Below, piece by piece: positions 1 through 11,450 of a DNA stretch of 64,000 nucleotides (within the stretch, counting starts at the first letter, position 1; each line of letters starts with the position of its first letter). This DNA is from Elephas maximus indicus (Eukaryota > Chordata > Mammalia > Proboscidea > Elephantidae), in assembly GCF_024166365.1 (NCBI RefSeq), contig NC_064830.1, forward strand, positions 86,732,721-86,796,720, written 5' to 3'. The translations under genes and the position numbers were made by a program. The notes below the pieces were generated by a model that saw only the letters and a list, made by a program, of their open reading frames with translations, did not search any database and was not told the origin of the DNA.

Positions 1-504
1 GGACAGCTTCCAACCTCGCAACTCTTTCTCAGCTGTGCCAGCAGGCAGAAATGCCTTGCTCTTGGCCTCAACACTTGCTCTTGGCCTTGGCCCCTGCTCT
101 CAAGCTTGGCCCCCACTCAGGCCTGGCCTTTGCCCTGCTTGGGCAAGTGTTACAAAGCCCTTTAGTTCTGCCAGTAAGTGCCCAGGGGCACCCCCACTCC
201 ACCAGGAAGGCTCCTGCCCGAAGGCGCTCAGCTCTCTCACTCTGTGTGTCAGCAAGCCCACTGTAGCCTTCTGTAAGCCCCATGAATCTACCAGTCCCAA
301 GCCACTGCCATCTGGTGCCACTGCCATCTCCAGTGTTACAGCTGTCTATTGTTACAGCTCTCTCTGTCTCCGGGGTCTAGAAGGTTCTCAGCACAGGGAC
401 TCTGCTCCTGGATTTTCTTCTTGATGGTAGCAAGTCCCTTCCCCGCCCCCACCCCACCCCCCACACACAGCCTCTGAGACTGGCTGTTTTCATTCTCTCT
501 AAAT
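1..504. other. No gene seen; unassigned sequence
   Basis: A 129-codon frame and overlapping shorter frames are open here, but none has a recognisable domain and several open on both strands at once, as expected by chance in C-rich DNA. A short stretch near 360-430 loosely resembles the minus-strand MaLR LTRs found later in the window (wording around the 'ctcagcacaggga' segment), but it is too short to call. Confidence 0.5.
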
Positions 505-3160
505 TTTATTTATTTTGTTGTTGTTTTGAGAATATACTCAACCAAACATACATCAATTCAATCATTTTTACATGTACAATTTAGTGACATTGATTACATT
601 CTTCAAGTTGTGCAACCATTTTCATGCCCCTTTTCTAAGCTGTTCCTCCCTCGTTAACATAAACTCACTGCCCCCTAAGGTTTCTGTCTAATCTTTTCAG
701 TTGCTGTTGTCAATTCGATCTCATATAGATAGTTCTTAAAAGAGCATGATGCTCAAGGCTGACCATTTTTACTAGTTAAGCTAAACTATTGTTCGGTTTC
801 AAGAGACTTCAGGGAATATTTTTGGTTTAAGGTTTTAAGATTATCTCAAGGCAATATTTCAGGGGTTCAACCACCCTCCGTGGATCTAGAAAGTTTGGAG
901 TCCATGATAATTTGATATTCTGTTCTGCATTTTTGCATTTTTGATATGGATTCTTCTACACAATCTTTGATCAAAATGTTTAGTGATAGTTGCCAGGCAC
1001 CATCCAGGTTTTGTCTCATAGCAAAGGAGAGAGTTGTTCATGGAGGCAATTAGCCACACATTCCATATCCTCCTTCTATTCCTGATTCTCCTTCCTCTGT
1101 TGCTTCAGGTGAATAGAGACCAACTGGTGTACTTTGGATGACCACTTATAAACTTTTAAGACCCCAGGCACTATGCAATGGACTAGGAGATAGAACACAT
1201 TATTAGATCAATTAACTAGGATATCCCACAAAACCATGACCCTAAACCTCCAAACCAAGGAACCAAATCCCATGAGGAATTTGGTTGTACATAAGTAGCC
1301 TCAGCAGCTACTTTTTTTTTTTTAATGGTTCTAAATATATCTACCAACTCAACTTTTTTTCAGGCGTACAACTTACTGACAGCAATTACAATAATTGGCT
1401 GGGCAACCTTACCCTTAATCAATGCAATTTTTCTATCACTGTTAACCTTTTTCCCCCTCCCTCCTGTCCCTGGTAACCACTAATAAACTTTGGTCTCTGT
1501 ACGTTTGCCTTTTCTTGTTTTTTTATGTAAGCGAGGTCATACATATTTGTCTTTTTGTGATTGGCTTGTTTCACTTAGTGTAATGTCTTTAAGTTTCATC
1601 CATGTATCAAGACTTCATTTCCCCTACTGGCTGAGTAGTATACCATTTTATGTATGTACCACATTTTGTTTATCCATTCATCTGTTGATGGGCATTTAGG
1701 TCGTTTCCAAATTTTGGCTATAGTGAATAGTGCTGCAATGAACACTGGTGTACAAGTCTCTGAGTCTCTGCTTTCACGTCTTTTGGGTATAATCCTAGGA
1801 GTGAAATTGCTGGGTCACATGGTAGTTCTAGGAACCACTACACTGTTTTCCACAATGGCTGTAGCATTTTGCATTCCCACCAGCAACGCGTAAATGATCT
1901 AATTTCCCCTCATCCTCGACAACATTTGTTGTTTTCTGTTTTGTGTGTGTGTGTGTTTTGTGTATGGTGTGAGGCATGAATCCTGATTCATTTTTCTGCA
2001 TGTGCAGGTACAGTTTTCCCAACACCGTTTATTGAAGAGACTCTTCTTTCCCCATCAAATGGATTTAGCACCTTTGTCAAAAATCAGTTGAAAATTCATG
2101 TCTGGGCTTATTTACAAACTCTGAATTCTGTTCCATTGGTCTATGTGTCTATTGTTATATCAGCACTAGGATGTTTTGATTTCTGAAGCTGTATAGTATG
2201 TTTTAAAATCAGGAGGTGTGAGTCCTCCTACTTTGTTCTTCTCTTTCAACACTGCTTTAGCTATTCAGGGTCTCTTGTCATTCCATATAAATTTGAGGAT
2301 TAGTTTTTCTATTTCTGTAAAGAAGGCTATTGGAATTTTGATTGAGATTGCATTGAGTCTATAGGTTGCTTTGGGTAGTATTGACATCTTAACAATATTA
2401 AGTATTCCAATCCATGAACATGGAACATCTATATTTATTTAAATCTTCTTTAATCTCTTTCAACACTGTTTTATAGTTTTCCTTATATAAGTCTTTCACG
2501 TGCCTGGTTAGATTTATTCCTAGGTATTTTATCCTCTTAAATGCTATTGTAAATGTAACGGCTTCCATAATTTTCCATTCAGGTCTCTCATTGCTGATGT
2601 ATAGAATCTCAACTGACTTTTGTTTGTTGACCTTGTACCCTGCAACTTTACTAAATTCCTCTATTAGTGCTATATGTTTTCTTGTGGGCTCTTTGGGATT
2701 TTCTGTATATAAAAAACCCAAAACCAAACCAGCTGCCGTTGAGTCAATTCCGACTCAAAGCAACTATATAGGATAGGTTGCAACTGCCCCAAAGAGTGTC
2801 TTGGGAGCACCTGGTGGATTCGAACTGCCTACCTTTTGGTTAGCAAATGATCTATGTATAAAAAGAAAAATAGGATCATATAATTCGTGAATAGAAATAA
2901 TTTCACTTCTTCTTTTCCAATCTGGGTACTTTCTTTCTTTTTCTCAACTTATTGCTATGGCTAGGACTTCTAATACAATTTTAAATAGAAATGGTGAGAG
3001 TGGGCACCTTTGTCTTGCTCCCAGTTTCAAGAGGAAAGCTCTCAGTCTTTCTCCATTAAGTATAATGTTGACTGTTGGCTTTTCATATATGCCCCGAATC
3101 ATACTGAGGAATTTCCTTTCTATTCTAATCTTCATTATGGTTTTCATCAAGAAAGGGTAG
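505..3160 (-). mobile_element. Old L1 LINE, 3' UTR plus ORF2 3' half, degenerate
   Basis: Read on the minus strand this is a decayed L1. The left part (about 505-1480) is a long 3' UTR. From about 1490 rightwards it matches L1 ORF2 from the C-terminal region back toward the reverse transcriptase. Translated pieces at 2398-2727 and 2944-3225 resemble ORF2 segments such as the region around KYLGINL and the [10 protein letters not shown] motif, a variant of the RT motif [11 protein letters not shown]. Many stops and indels show it is dead. An AfroSINE at 2711-2844 splits it. The right end stops abruptly beside a probable LTR, so the element is 5' truncated. Confidence 0.85.
2711..2844 (-). mobile_element. 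AfroSINE, 5'-truncated, inside the old L1
   Basis: Minus-strand copy: it begins with the A-rich/ACCAAACC tail complement, continues with the body (complement of the GAGTCGGAATCGACTC-like segment) and stops after the B-box-side sequence, so the tRNA-like 5' end is missing. It interrupts L1 ORF2 sequence that continues on both sides, so it is younger than that L1. Confidence 0.9.
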
Positions 3161-3172
3161 ATTGGCTCTTTT

Positions 3173-3562
3173 TGAAAGTAGCAGGACTGCATAACTGGCC
3201 AATTCCCTAAAATTGTTCCATGCACCTTATTTGCATAGTCTCTTCACCACAAGGATTCCACACACCTTATTTGCATAGCCTTACCTAATCATTTTCTGGG
3301 AGTTACAAGCCCATGGCTAGAAAGGCCATATAAAAGCAACTTATTGCACACATATGTCTACAGGATGTTTACAAACAGTGGATGATATCTTTGTAAACTC
3401 TTGCACAAACATTTCATCAAGGCATGCCTCTAGACTAGCTCTTTGAACTCCTCTCACAGAGTTGTTGGAGCGGGGCAAATAACAAGAACTGCTGAGTGCT
3501 TTTACACAGCTATCCTCATAGGATGAATAAATAATGATTCTTTCCTTTCCATCCATTCAACA
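3173..3562 (+). mobile_element. Probable solo ERV LTR (family not identified)
   Basis: The segment has LTR-like order: a direct repeat of CACCTTATTTGCATAG (3223-3238 and 3263-3278), each copy holding an octamer-type ATTTGCAT; a TATA box TATAAAA at 3329-3335; and a polyadenylation signal AATAAA at 3526-3531 followed by T-rich sequence. TG and CA dinucleotides sit near the chosen ends, but I could not find a target-site duplication, so the borders are tentative. No internal retroviral sequence is present. It could instead be the end of a larger unrecognised repeat. Confidence 0.5.
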
Positions 3563-3584
3563 AGAAAAATAGCAGTGTTTACAA

Positions 3585-3720
3585 CTGCAAGTTTAGATTG
3601 GAACACACCAGATTTGAATCCTAGCACGGCAGCCGACTAGTGGTGTGATAGTGATAATAATAGAACTTACCTCCTAAAGATGTTGGTTATGAGGCTTAGG
3701 TGTTACAAAAGGCCTTCAAG
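3585..3720 (+). repeat. MIR SINE fragment
   Basis: It carries the MIR-like order 'gattTGAATCCTAGC' (B-box side), then a gap, then 'gataataatagaacttacctcc'-like sequence typical of the MIR core and 3' part. Degraded, so ancient. Confidence 0.6.
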
Positions 3721-4039
3721 ATTGGCCTGATGGTTTCCTTCAAGAGAGAAGGTCACTTCAAAAGAAGACAAGTTTCCCGGCCTCCTAGCATCCAGGCCAG
3801 CATTGCAGATCCATGGGAATCTTTCCCCTAAAATCTGTCTTCAAATCTCTGCCTCATCTCCTCCTCAGCTAGTATTGTGTTTCTTTTTTCTTGTCTCTCT
3901 GAACAGACAAGAATGAGAACAATTTCTCTCTTCTCAAGGAAACTCTCTTGGAAAAAAGAGCTCAACGCATCCCATCTTTAGACTTACGAGGGTTTAGATT
4001 TGTGTTGGTTTTATTTTCCTCTTTGTTTTTGTACATCTA
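3721..4039. other. No feature recognised
   Basis: Mixed pyrimidine- and purine-rich sequence without a credible reading frame or a repeat I can name. Confidence 0.5.
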
Positions 4040-4226
4040 TAAGAAGGGCGGTGCAAACAGTTAACACAGTCTGCTGCTAACTAAAAGTTTGGAGGTTCTA
4101 GTCTACCAGAGGCACCTTGGAATGGCCTGGAAATCTACTTGCAAAAATTCAGCCACTGAAAACCCTACAGATCACAGTTCTGACACAGATGTGATTCCCA
4201 TGAATTGGAATCAACTGGAGCAACTA
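4040..4226 (+). mobile_element. AfroSINE, diverged older copy
   Basis: Full head-to-tail order is visible: 'ggcggtgcaaacagttaa' A-box region, 'gctgctaactaaaagtttggaggttc' B-box region, the optional ~50-nt central segment, then the tail ending in a GGAATCAACT-like block. It is divergent, with no perfect duplications, so it is an old subfamily member. Confidence 0.8.
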
Positions 4227-5185
4227 GTATAAGAACATTATCTTCTCTCTCTCACCTCTTAATTTTAACTCTTCATTTATACGCTAATCCTTTGCTTTTC
4301 CTTTCTCTTCCATTTCCCCGTGCCCTTCCCACCTTGCTTTACACATTCTTTTACCCCACATTTCACCCTTTCTTCCTATTCCTATATCTGTAAAATAAGA
4401 ATAGAACTGTTTCATCATGGCTGCATTAAGGTTTAGAAAAATATATTCAAAGTTCCTAATATTGACTGGCTATGATAGGTTTTTAATAAACAGAAGATGT
4501 TCTTCTTCCTTTTCCCATTCCTTTGTATAAGTCCTCTTCTTGTTCTTGTTTCCTTACTTAGATAGCTCCTTGGTATCCACCCTCTCCCTTTCCGCCCCCA
4601 GCTTTGTACTGACAGGTTTGTATCAGCACCTTCTTCACCCCCGCAGCTCAGTGAGGCAGCTGTCTTCATTCAAATCAATAACAGCCTTTCCTTGGCACTT
4701 TATTGTTCTTTCTGCATTTGAGATATACAATGGCAACTTGTTCTATTGTTGAGATAATTGACTAAATATCACAAGAGAAAAAAGAGTCACATTTCATGAA
4801 CTTCAGAAATTTTCTCAATAAGGTATACTTGCTCTATGCACATTTTAATTATCTTTGTCAAAAGATTATTTAGTTGCTAGAGGCAGAATTGCTTGAAAGT
4901 CACCAGGTAGACCTTGGCTCACACCTCGAGTTCTCTTTTGGGAGCTGAAACTTGAACCCCCAGGGTGTCTTCACTTAATTCTCTTCGAGAGGGTGGACAG
5001 GAGACATTCACTTACATGCGTGCTTGACAGACACTGCCACAATACCCTCTTACCTTGAATTTTTGAATTATGTTTCCTGGAATTCATACCTCACTCCTAG
5101 AATGTCACTTCTTGGCTCAGGAATCTTTAATAACTACTTCCTACTGTATTCAGCCTATACAGCTGCCTTTGTGATGCCATGGAGT
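4227..5185. other. No gene seen; unique-looking intergenic DNA
   Basis: Short frames (for example 62 codons at 4205-4393) are pyrimidine-run artefacts without domains. No repeat family recognised. Confidence 0.5.
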
Positions 5186-5625
5186 TCTAGAAAAGAACAT
5201 GCCTCCAGAAGCCATCCTGAGTCTACCACTCACCAGGTGTGTGGGCTTGGAAATATTACTTAACCTCCGTGCCCCTTTGTAAAATGGGATTAAAAAAGAA
5301 AAAAAAAAAACTAGTTGCTGTAAAGTAAACTCTGACTCGTGGTAACCCCATGTGTGTCAGAGTAGAACTGTGCTCCATAAGGTTTTTAATGTCTGATTTT
5401 TCAGCAGTAGATTGCCAAGACTTTCTTCTGAGGCACGTGTGATGGACTCAAACCTTCAACCTTTTGATTAGCCACTGAGCACGTTAATCATTTGCACCAG
5501 ACAGAAATTCGCAAGATGGGAATAAATGGGTATAATAATGGACCTACTCCATAGGTTTTGTAAGGGTTAAATGATTTCATATAGGTAAAACACTTAAAAA
5601 AGGCATTTCACATATGAAGTTCCAT
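5186..5625 (+). repeat. MIR SINE split by an AfroSINE
   Basis: The left half (to about 5295) has the MIR wording 'taccactcaccaggtgtgtgggcttgg' and 'aacctccgtgcccc'. The right half resumes at about 5510 with 'gatgggaataaatgggtataataatgg' and a 'taagggttaaatga' end. The AfroSINE lies between the halves. Confidence 0.7.
5305..5505 (-). mobile_element. AfroSINE, older subfamily, inserted in a MIR
   Basis: The complement carries the tail (GTTGCTGTAAAGTAAACTCTGACTC-like, diverged), then the central segment with 'gtagattgccaagactttc', then the tRNA-like head complement 'aaccttcaaccttttgattagcc...gcacca'. Full length but diverged. Confidence 0.85.
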
Positions 5626-5695
5626 TTAAGAGTTAGTAAATCTTTCAAGACCAAGCAATATAGAACCGATTTCTCTCTCCACTTTAGGTAGGGTA

Positions 5696-5873
5696 AAAAA
5701 CAAACAAATGAACAAACCTGTTGCCATCAAGTCAATTCTGACTCATAGCAACCCTGTAGTGAAGAGTAGAACTGCTCCATAGAGTTTCCAAGGAACAGCT
5801 GGTGGATTCAAACTGCCGACCTATTGGTTAGCAGCCATAGCTTTTATCCACTGCACCACCAGGACTCCCTAGT
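5696..5873 (-). mobile_element. AfroSINE with target-site duplication
   Basis: Full minus-strand copy from the A-rich tail complement to the head complement 'gcaccaccaggactccct'. It is flanked by TAGGGTA at 5689-5695 and 5874-5880, the expected duplication from target-primed insertion. Confidence 0.92.
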
Positions 5874-5929
5874 TAGGGTAGCATGGTAGAATTCCCTTTG
5901 AACTGAACAATGATAGCCTTCATTGACAT

Positions 5930-6030
5930 CACTCCTTATGTGCCAGACATGGTGGTAGGTACTATACATGCCCTATCATAGACAAGTTACACAATGAATT
6001 TAAGGTGTAGGTATAAAAATATTACCCTCA
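5930..6030 (-). repeat. MIR SINE fragment
   Basis: The complement of the MIR 3' part: 'ttatgtgccagacatggtggtaggtactata' followed by a 'tacacaatgaatttaagg' block. An RTE tail adjoins it; possible leftover MIR wording ('caggtgaggaactaagacag') appears after the RTE pieces at about 6650. Confidence 0.55.
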
Positions 6031-6302
6031 AGTTGTTTTTGTTGTTAGTAACCGTCAAGTTGGCTTCAATTCCTGGTGACCTTATGTATAACAGAACAAA
6101 ACGTTGCCCGGTCCTGCACCATCTTCATGATCATTGGTATACTTGAGTCCATTGTTTCAGCTATTTTGCCAATCCATCTCATTGTGGGTTTCCCTCATTT
6201 TCACTGACTCTCGACTTTACCAACCATGATGTCCTTTTCTAGTGACTGGTTTTTCCTGATGACATGTCCAAAGTAAGGTAGCCGAAGACTTGTCATCCTC
6301 AC
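6031..6302 (-). mobile_element. RTE LINE 3' end, 5'-truncated
   Basis: The complement of the same RTE 3' region seen at 15,500-15,954: a GTTGTT run (complement of the AACAACAAC tail), then the segment for 'gcatagggtcactatgag' and the ORF C-terminus up to the 'ggacatg...aggag' block. Decayed and non-coding. A second copy follows in the same orientation. Confidence 0.85.
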
Positions 6303-6319
6303 TTCTAAGGAGCATACCT

Positions 6320-6632
6320 GTGTTGTTGTTGTTGTTAGGTGCTGTCGAGTCAGTTCTGACCCATAGCAAGCCTATGTACAACAGAATGAAATACTGCTGG
6401 GTCCTGTGCCATCCTCACAATTTTTGTTATGCTTGAGCCCACTGTTGCAGTCACTGTGTCAATCCATCTCGTTGAGAGTCTTTCTTTTTTTCACTGACCT
6501 ACTTTACTAAGCATGATGTCCTTCTCCAGGAACTGGTCCCTCCTGATAACATGTCCAAAGTACACGAGAAGGAACCTTGATATCCTCACTTCTAAAGAGC
6601 ATTCTGGCTGTACTTCCTCGGAGACAGATTTG
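6320..6632 (-). mobile_element. RTE LINE 3' end, second copy in the same direction
   Basis: Starts with GTTGTTGTTGTTAGGTGCTG and covers the same C-terminal and 3' UTR portion as the copy at 6031-6302, slightly longer. Two independent insertions or a local duplication could explain the pair. Confidence 0.85.
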
Positions 6633-6639
6633 TTCATTC

Positions 6640-8490
6640 CCACGTAACAGGTGAGGAACTAAGACAGTGAAAGTTTAAAATGTTATGTTAGATCATTCAC
6701 CTATAAGCATTTTATTAAGATGGTTGCTCTTATGTGCAAGCAACAAAGTCTAACCAAAACTGTCTTATGCAAAAAGTGAAGATTTATTACTCAGGTAACT
6801 AGAAAGTCCAAAGCGGGCACTTCTAGCTTCAGGCACAGTTGAACCAGGTGATTAAATGACCTATTTTTATCTCTTGGCCCCTTTATTCTCTGTTGGCCTC
6901 ATTCTGAAACAGGATCTCCCCACGAGGTGGCAAAATTAGAAAAAAAAAAACATATTTATGAACTTTCTTTTAACTCTTTAATCTTTTGTATATTTTCCTC
7001 TTCGTTCATGTGGTTATCTCAAGCTTTTTTTTTTTTCCTGTGCTAGTTAATTTACTTGTAGCTGAGGCTATTTTTTTCTTGTGATTTCTATTTAATTCAT
7101 TAATTTTATAATAGTGTTTTGTTCTCAGTTTGTTTCCTGAAATCTTCAATGCCCCTTTCATCCTATTCTGTCGTTTTATTATCTCAGCTTTGAGCTCTCA
7201 TTGAAATCTTGTTCTAATTAGTATTTTTTTCCCCTACAGCTTGAAGTACTACTCCTCATGAAATTCTATGAGCTATGTTTTCTTTCCACCAAACTTCTTC
7301 ATCTGTGTCTTGTGAGCTATGTTGCATGTTTCTGTATTTTTTGCCTTTTAATTGCATTAGTAAATTTTCAGTGTTGTAATACTTTTATAAATCTCTTGTT
7401 TATACTAGCCAGGCGTGCTCTTTCCATATTTTTTTTATGTGAAGTTAAAAGAAAAATAAAAAAGCGAATTTGCTTTCCCCTTATTGGTCTTTATCTGAAA
7501 ACTGTTTGTCTTTCTGATGAGCAAGAACTCGAGTCTGGGCATTGCTTCCATACACTTTGCATACACAGAAAAATGTAGCATGTGTGAGGTGGGGCAGGAG
7601 AAAGTGTAGATGCAGAAATTGTTAGATTCCAGGCTTTGTGCTTTGTGTCCCTCTCTGTCTCCATGTCTCTTTCTCTTTCTCTGTCTCCTTAAATGCCCTG
7701 GTATCTAGATTTACTCCCCTTGGTTTAAGGTGTATTTCAATGACTTGAGAAAATTCATTCACACTTTGCATTTTATGCCTAATTAGGTCTAGGGGCCCGG
7801 AAAAAGACAATGTCAGAACTTGATGTTCCACCTATCTCAGCAAAAATCATTTTCTGGTTAGTACCCAAGATTGAAAGCTATTTCATAACTACCAGTGGGC
7901 AGCTCCTCAGGCCACATGTCCTCATGCTGGGGAGTGCTAATAGGTGTTTCACTGTTCCTCCCCCTCCCCCCCCAGCTCCATTCCCTCCCACCATGCCCAG
8001 TACTATTCTGGGGAATGCAGAAAGGATTAGAAGCTCTGCTACATTTTGGCAGAATATTTTTTATCCTCATCGTCATTTTTAAGGTTTATGTTGAACCCCC
8101 TTCATTGTATGGTTACTGCAAGCAGTGTTTTTGTGGTTTTTACTATTTTTATCAACTTCATGAGCATTGGGGAAATGAAAATCTGTGATTCGGCTTGAAC
8201 ATGTCAGCTTTACCCAGAAACCCTGTTTTCTTCCTTATAAAAAAAGTTAGGAAACAGACGTTCTGAGAGTTTGGATTTCTCTAAAATGCTCAGTTTTTAA
8301 GGAAAGGGATAGGATTTAAAATCTGTTCTTTTGATTCCAGTTCCAGTGAGCTATCCCTCTTGCCTTCACTCTTGCAACAGATATTCGCCACTTCCACTGG
8401 GAACTGAAATAGAGAAAATGGGGGTAAGCCACAGCATGAAGAAGGAAGACTCAACCAACTGCTGAGCTACTTATTATTATTGTTGTGTTC
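6640..8490. other. No gene seen; low-information intergenic DNA
   Basis: A 106-codon frame at 7258-7578 is T-rich and hydrophobic on translation but has no start context, domain or similarity I recognise. T-rich stretches around 7020-7250 may be old LINE sequence, but I cannot assign a family. Confidence 0.45.
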
Positions 8491-8497
8491 ATGGGTT

Positions 8498-8920
8498 CAT
8501 TCATTCAACAAATGTGCTCTTAAATTGAGTGCCTACTACAAATCAAGCACTCTTTCAGGTGCTAGGATATAATGGGGAACAAGAGAGACAGGTCTGGTTC
8601 GTATGGAGCCTCTGATCCTATTGACCGTGATAGATAATAAATAAGGAAACTCACAAAGAGGCATATTTAGATTACAATAGGTTCTATGAAGACACCAAAC
8701 AGGCAATGTAGTAGAGAGTACTTAGGGTTGGGGGCAAGGGTGCTACCTTGCATGATGTGGTCCGGGAAGGTCTTCAGGGGGTTGGTGATACTTTGAGATC
8801 TGAAGGATGAGAGAGGTGGAAGGATAAATCAGGCAGAGGAATCAGTGTACTCAAAGTCTTGAGGTGGAAAACATTTTGGAGAAGTGAAAGATCTGAGTGC
8901 AGAGCCAGGTCAATGAAGTG
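8498..8920 (+). repeat. Ancient mammal-wide repeat, family uncertain
   Basis: It contains the familiar order 'cattcattcaacaaatgt', 'gtgcctactacaaatcaagcac', 'ggtgctaggatataatgggg', 'atagataataaataagg', then a 'gatgagagaggtgg...caggcagagg' block. A diverged relative of the later part occurs at 25,790-25,960. The family name is left open. Confidence 0.55.
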
Positions 8921-8984
8921 TCGAGATGAAAGTTGCCGATGGTAGGAGATGAGGGCCCACCCATGGGTGGAGGCCAGACCACGT

Positions 8985-9340
8985 AAGTCACGTTGTTGTT
9001 GGCTGCCATCAAGTCACCTTGGACTCATGACAACACCACGCACAATGAAACAAAACACTGACCGTCCTTGTACCAACCCCATGATTGGCTGGGGATGGAC
9101 CATTGTGATCCATAGGGTTTTCATTGGCTGATTTTCAATGTCAATCACCAAGTCTTCCTTCCTAGTCCACCTTAGCCTGAAAGCTCTGCTGAAACCTGTT
9201 CAGCATCATAGCAACACACAAGCCTCCATTAACAAATGGGTTGTGGCTGTGGAGGAGGTGCATTGGCCAAGGAATCAAACCCAGGACTCTTGCATGGAAG
9301 TCAAGAACCACCAATGCCCCCTATGCAAGAAAACTGCATC
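8985..9340 (-). mobile_element. AfroSINE/RTE-related repeat, decayed
   Basis: Opens with GTTGTTGTTGGCTGCCATCA, the complement of the tail shared by RTE and AfroSINE, and later includes the central 'ggctgattttcaatgtcaatcaccaag' segment seen in long AfroSINEs. The part from 9165 on does not follow the standard SINE closely, so the exact subfamily and right border are unsure. Confidence 0.6.
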
Positions 9341-10380
9341 ACGATGAAGGGTTTGACTAATTGTCAAATACTCGAGAGGATTGCTGAAGACGGCCTCTTT
9401 TCTGTGAAGATTTGCAAAGAGGATATTTTAGATGCTGGAGGTGGTGGCACTGGTGCTAAATGACTGTTACATTCTCTCCCAAAGGTGGCAACTTCACAGC
9501 ACTAAGTGGAAAGAGCTCGGTGTATTTATAGTTTTTTTTTTAAAGAGCTCAGAGATGAAAGGTACAAGAGGAAGTCAAACCAATGGCTATTCTAACATTT
9601 CCAGATGCCCACCCAAGACCCTGAGAGAGTCCTCTGGCATTTTCTACTCTCTATCTGAACACTTGGTAAGAATCTTCTTTTCATTTCCCCAGCTACATCT
9701 CACTTGCCTGTGTCTTCTCACTTTGCTGGATGGATATAAGGGTTAATTCCACATCTGTAATTCAGGAAGAGCTTTCTTCCAGACTGCCAACCTCTTTGAC
9801 AATTTGTCATGGCTGCTGTGCATTAGAATGTCACTTCTCTCCACTGTCCCTTTGAAAGCAGCCTATTTAAAGAAAGATGATGTGGGGTTAGAGTCAATAA
9901 AATCAGGTGGTAAACAATTCTTCAGCAATGTCTGGTTCTCAACAGATTGGCTGGGTGGCCGGAGAGTCATTTTTTGCTGACAAATATCTCCTTGCAGTAC
10001 AAGCCAGGGAGACACTGAGGTGCACTGGATGGATGAAGGATGCACCCAAATGAGAACCAAATCTGGTCCATAAAAGCTTCTTCGATAGCTCTTGTGGAGG
10101 TACTGCTGTGAGGCTTTCCTGGGGAGAACACAGCTCTGCCCCAAGTGAATTCTCTCTGTTTAGGCAAGTAAATTGACATTTTGAGCTTCAATGTCCCCCG
10201 TTTATACATTTGAATAAATAGGTCTACCACCACTTAGAGGCTTAAACAAGATACATGACAGTGACCAGCATGGTGCCAATGCGTCTTTGTAGCTTCCTCC
10301 CATCCCTCCTATTGTTTCTGCTTCAACCCCCTTCCTTTCTGTCTTCTTTATCAGCCTTTTGGATCTGGTTTTATAATCTC
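9341..10380. other. No gene seen
   Basis: Frames of 60-109 codons overlap on both strands without domains. No repeat recognised with confidence. Confidence 0.5.
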
Positions 10381-10383
10381 ATC

Positions 10384-10626
10384 AGAAAGCTTGGTGTAGC
10401 AGTTAGAGCACAAACTCTAGAGCCAGACCATGGTTTGCACAATGGTCCTGCCATTTTACTTGCTATGCAACCTTGGGCAAGTCACTTGAACTCTTTGTAC
10501 TTCAGTTTCCTTACCTACTTAGTGGTGACCATGTCTCACAGGGTTGTTGTAAGGCTTAAATCAGTCAATATAGAAAGTGTTTAGGACAATGCATGGCTTA
10601 TAGCATGTGCTTTATGTTAGTTGTTA
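10384..10626 (+). repeat. MIR SINE, nearly complete
   Basis: Good MIR order: 'gtagcagttagagcacaaac' head, 'tctagagccagacca', the core 'ttgggcaagtcacttgaa' and 'cagtttccttacctactta', then 'cacagggttgttgtaaggct', 'aggacaatgcatgg'. One of the best preserved MIRs in the window. Confidence 0.85.
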
Positions 10627-10672
10627 GTATTATTATTGTTATTCTAACTTCATTATTATTATTATTATTATT
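10627..10672. repeat. (TTA)n microsatellite
   Basis: Interrupted TTA/ATT repeat, including eight consecutive ATT-type units near 10,650-10,670, directly after the MIR 3' end. Confidence 0.85.
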
Positions 10673-10867
10673 TCTTGTTTATCTTTCTGGATGTGAGTAT
10701 TATTACCACAGATACTTGTCTGTTGGTTCATCTCACAGTACAGTGCAAAGCTGCTGGCACAAGCGGAGTCATATGGACCCTTGATTCACGCTCTTGTCCA
10801 TAGCTTGGATTTTGAGGCAGGGGCAAACATTGCAGCTATGACAATAAATTAATACCGCCTAGGCTTT

Positions 10868-11043
10868 GTCTGGAATCCCTGGAGGCATAGTGGTTAAGAG
10901 CTATGGCTGCTAACCAAAAGGTTGGCAGTTCAAATCCACCAGGCACTCCTTGGAAACTCTATGAGGCAGTTCTACTCTGTACTATAGGATCACTATGAGT
11001 GGGCATAAACTTAACAGCAATGACTTTGGTTTTTTTTTTTTTT
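10868..11043 (+). mobile_element. AfroSINE, full length
   Basis: Head 'atccctggaggcatagtgg', B-box side 'ggttggcagttcaaatccacc', body 'cagttctactctgtactata', tail 'ggatcactatgagtgg' ending in a T-rich run. Confidence 0.93.
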
Positions 11044-11099
11044 AGGCTTTGTCCACAGAGTTGTACACAACATAAATACTTTTTCACAGCCCCATTTTT

Positions 11100-11450
11100 A
11101 ATAGTAAAATATTATCCCATATAAGAAAAATGAGTGAAGAAATAATGATACATTAATAAGATGGAGTGTTAGATACCTATAAAAATAATACTCTAAAAAA
11201 AAAAAAAAGACGACATGAGTAAATGCCAAGAGTGCATTGCTAAATAAAAAGTTAGAGTGAGCTAATACACACAGTATGATCCCAATACAGAAACACACAC
11301 ACACATACACACACTAAAAACAGAGGGGGAATGTATCAAAAAATTAATATGAGTTAATTGTGGGTATAAGATTATAGATAAATTTACTTTTATATCTGTC
11401 TGAACACTTCAAATTACTACAGTGAAGCAGGGTAGTTTAAACTAGAATAA
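11100..11450 (+). repeat. Old L1M-type 3' UTR fragment
   Basis: A-rich sequence with the order typical of old L1 3' ends: 'taaatgccaagagtgcattgctaaat', 'cacagtatgatccca', 'agagggggaatgta', followed by 'tctgtctgaacacttcaaa'. No reading frame. Confidence 0.5.

Noticed and set aside
35..424. 129-codon frame as a possible protein gene
   Set aside because: Overlaps open frames in other phases and strands, has no domain, and the region shows no exon-intron signals or known similarity.
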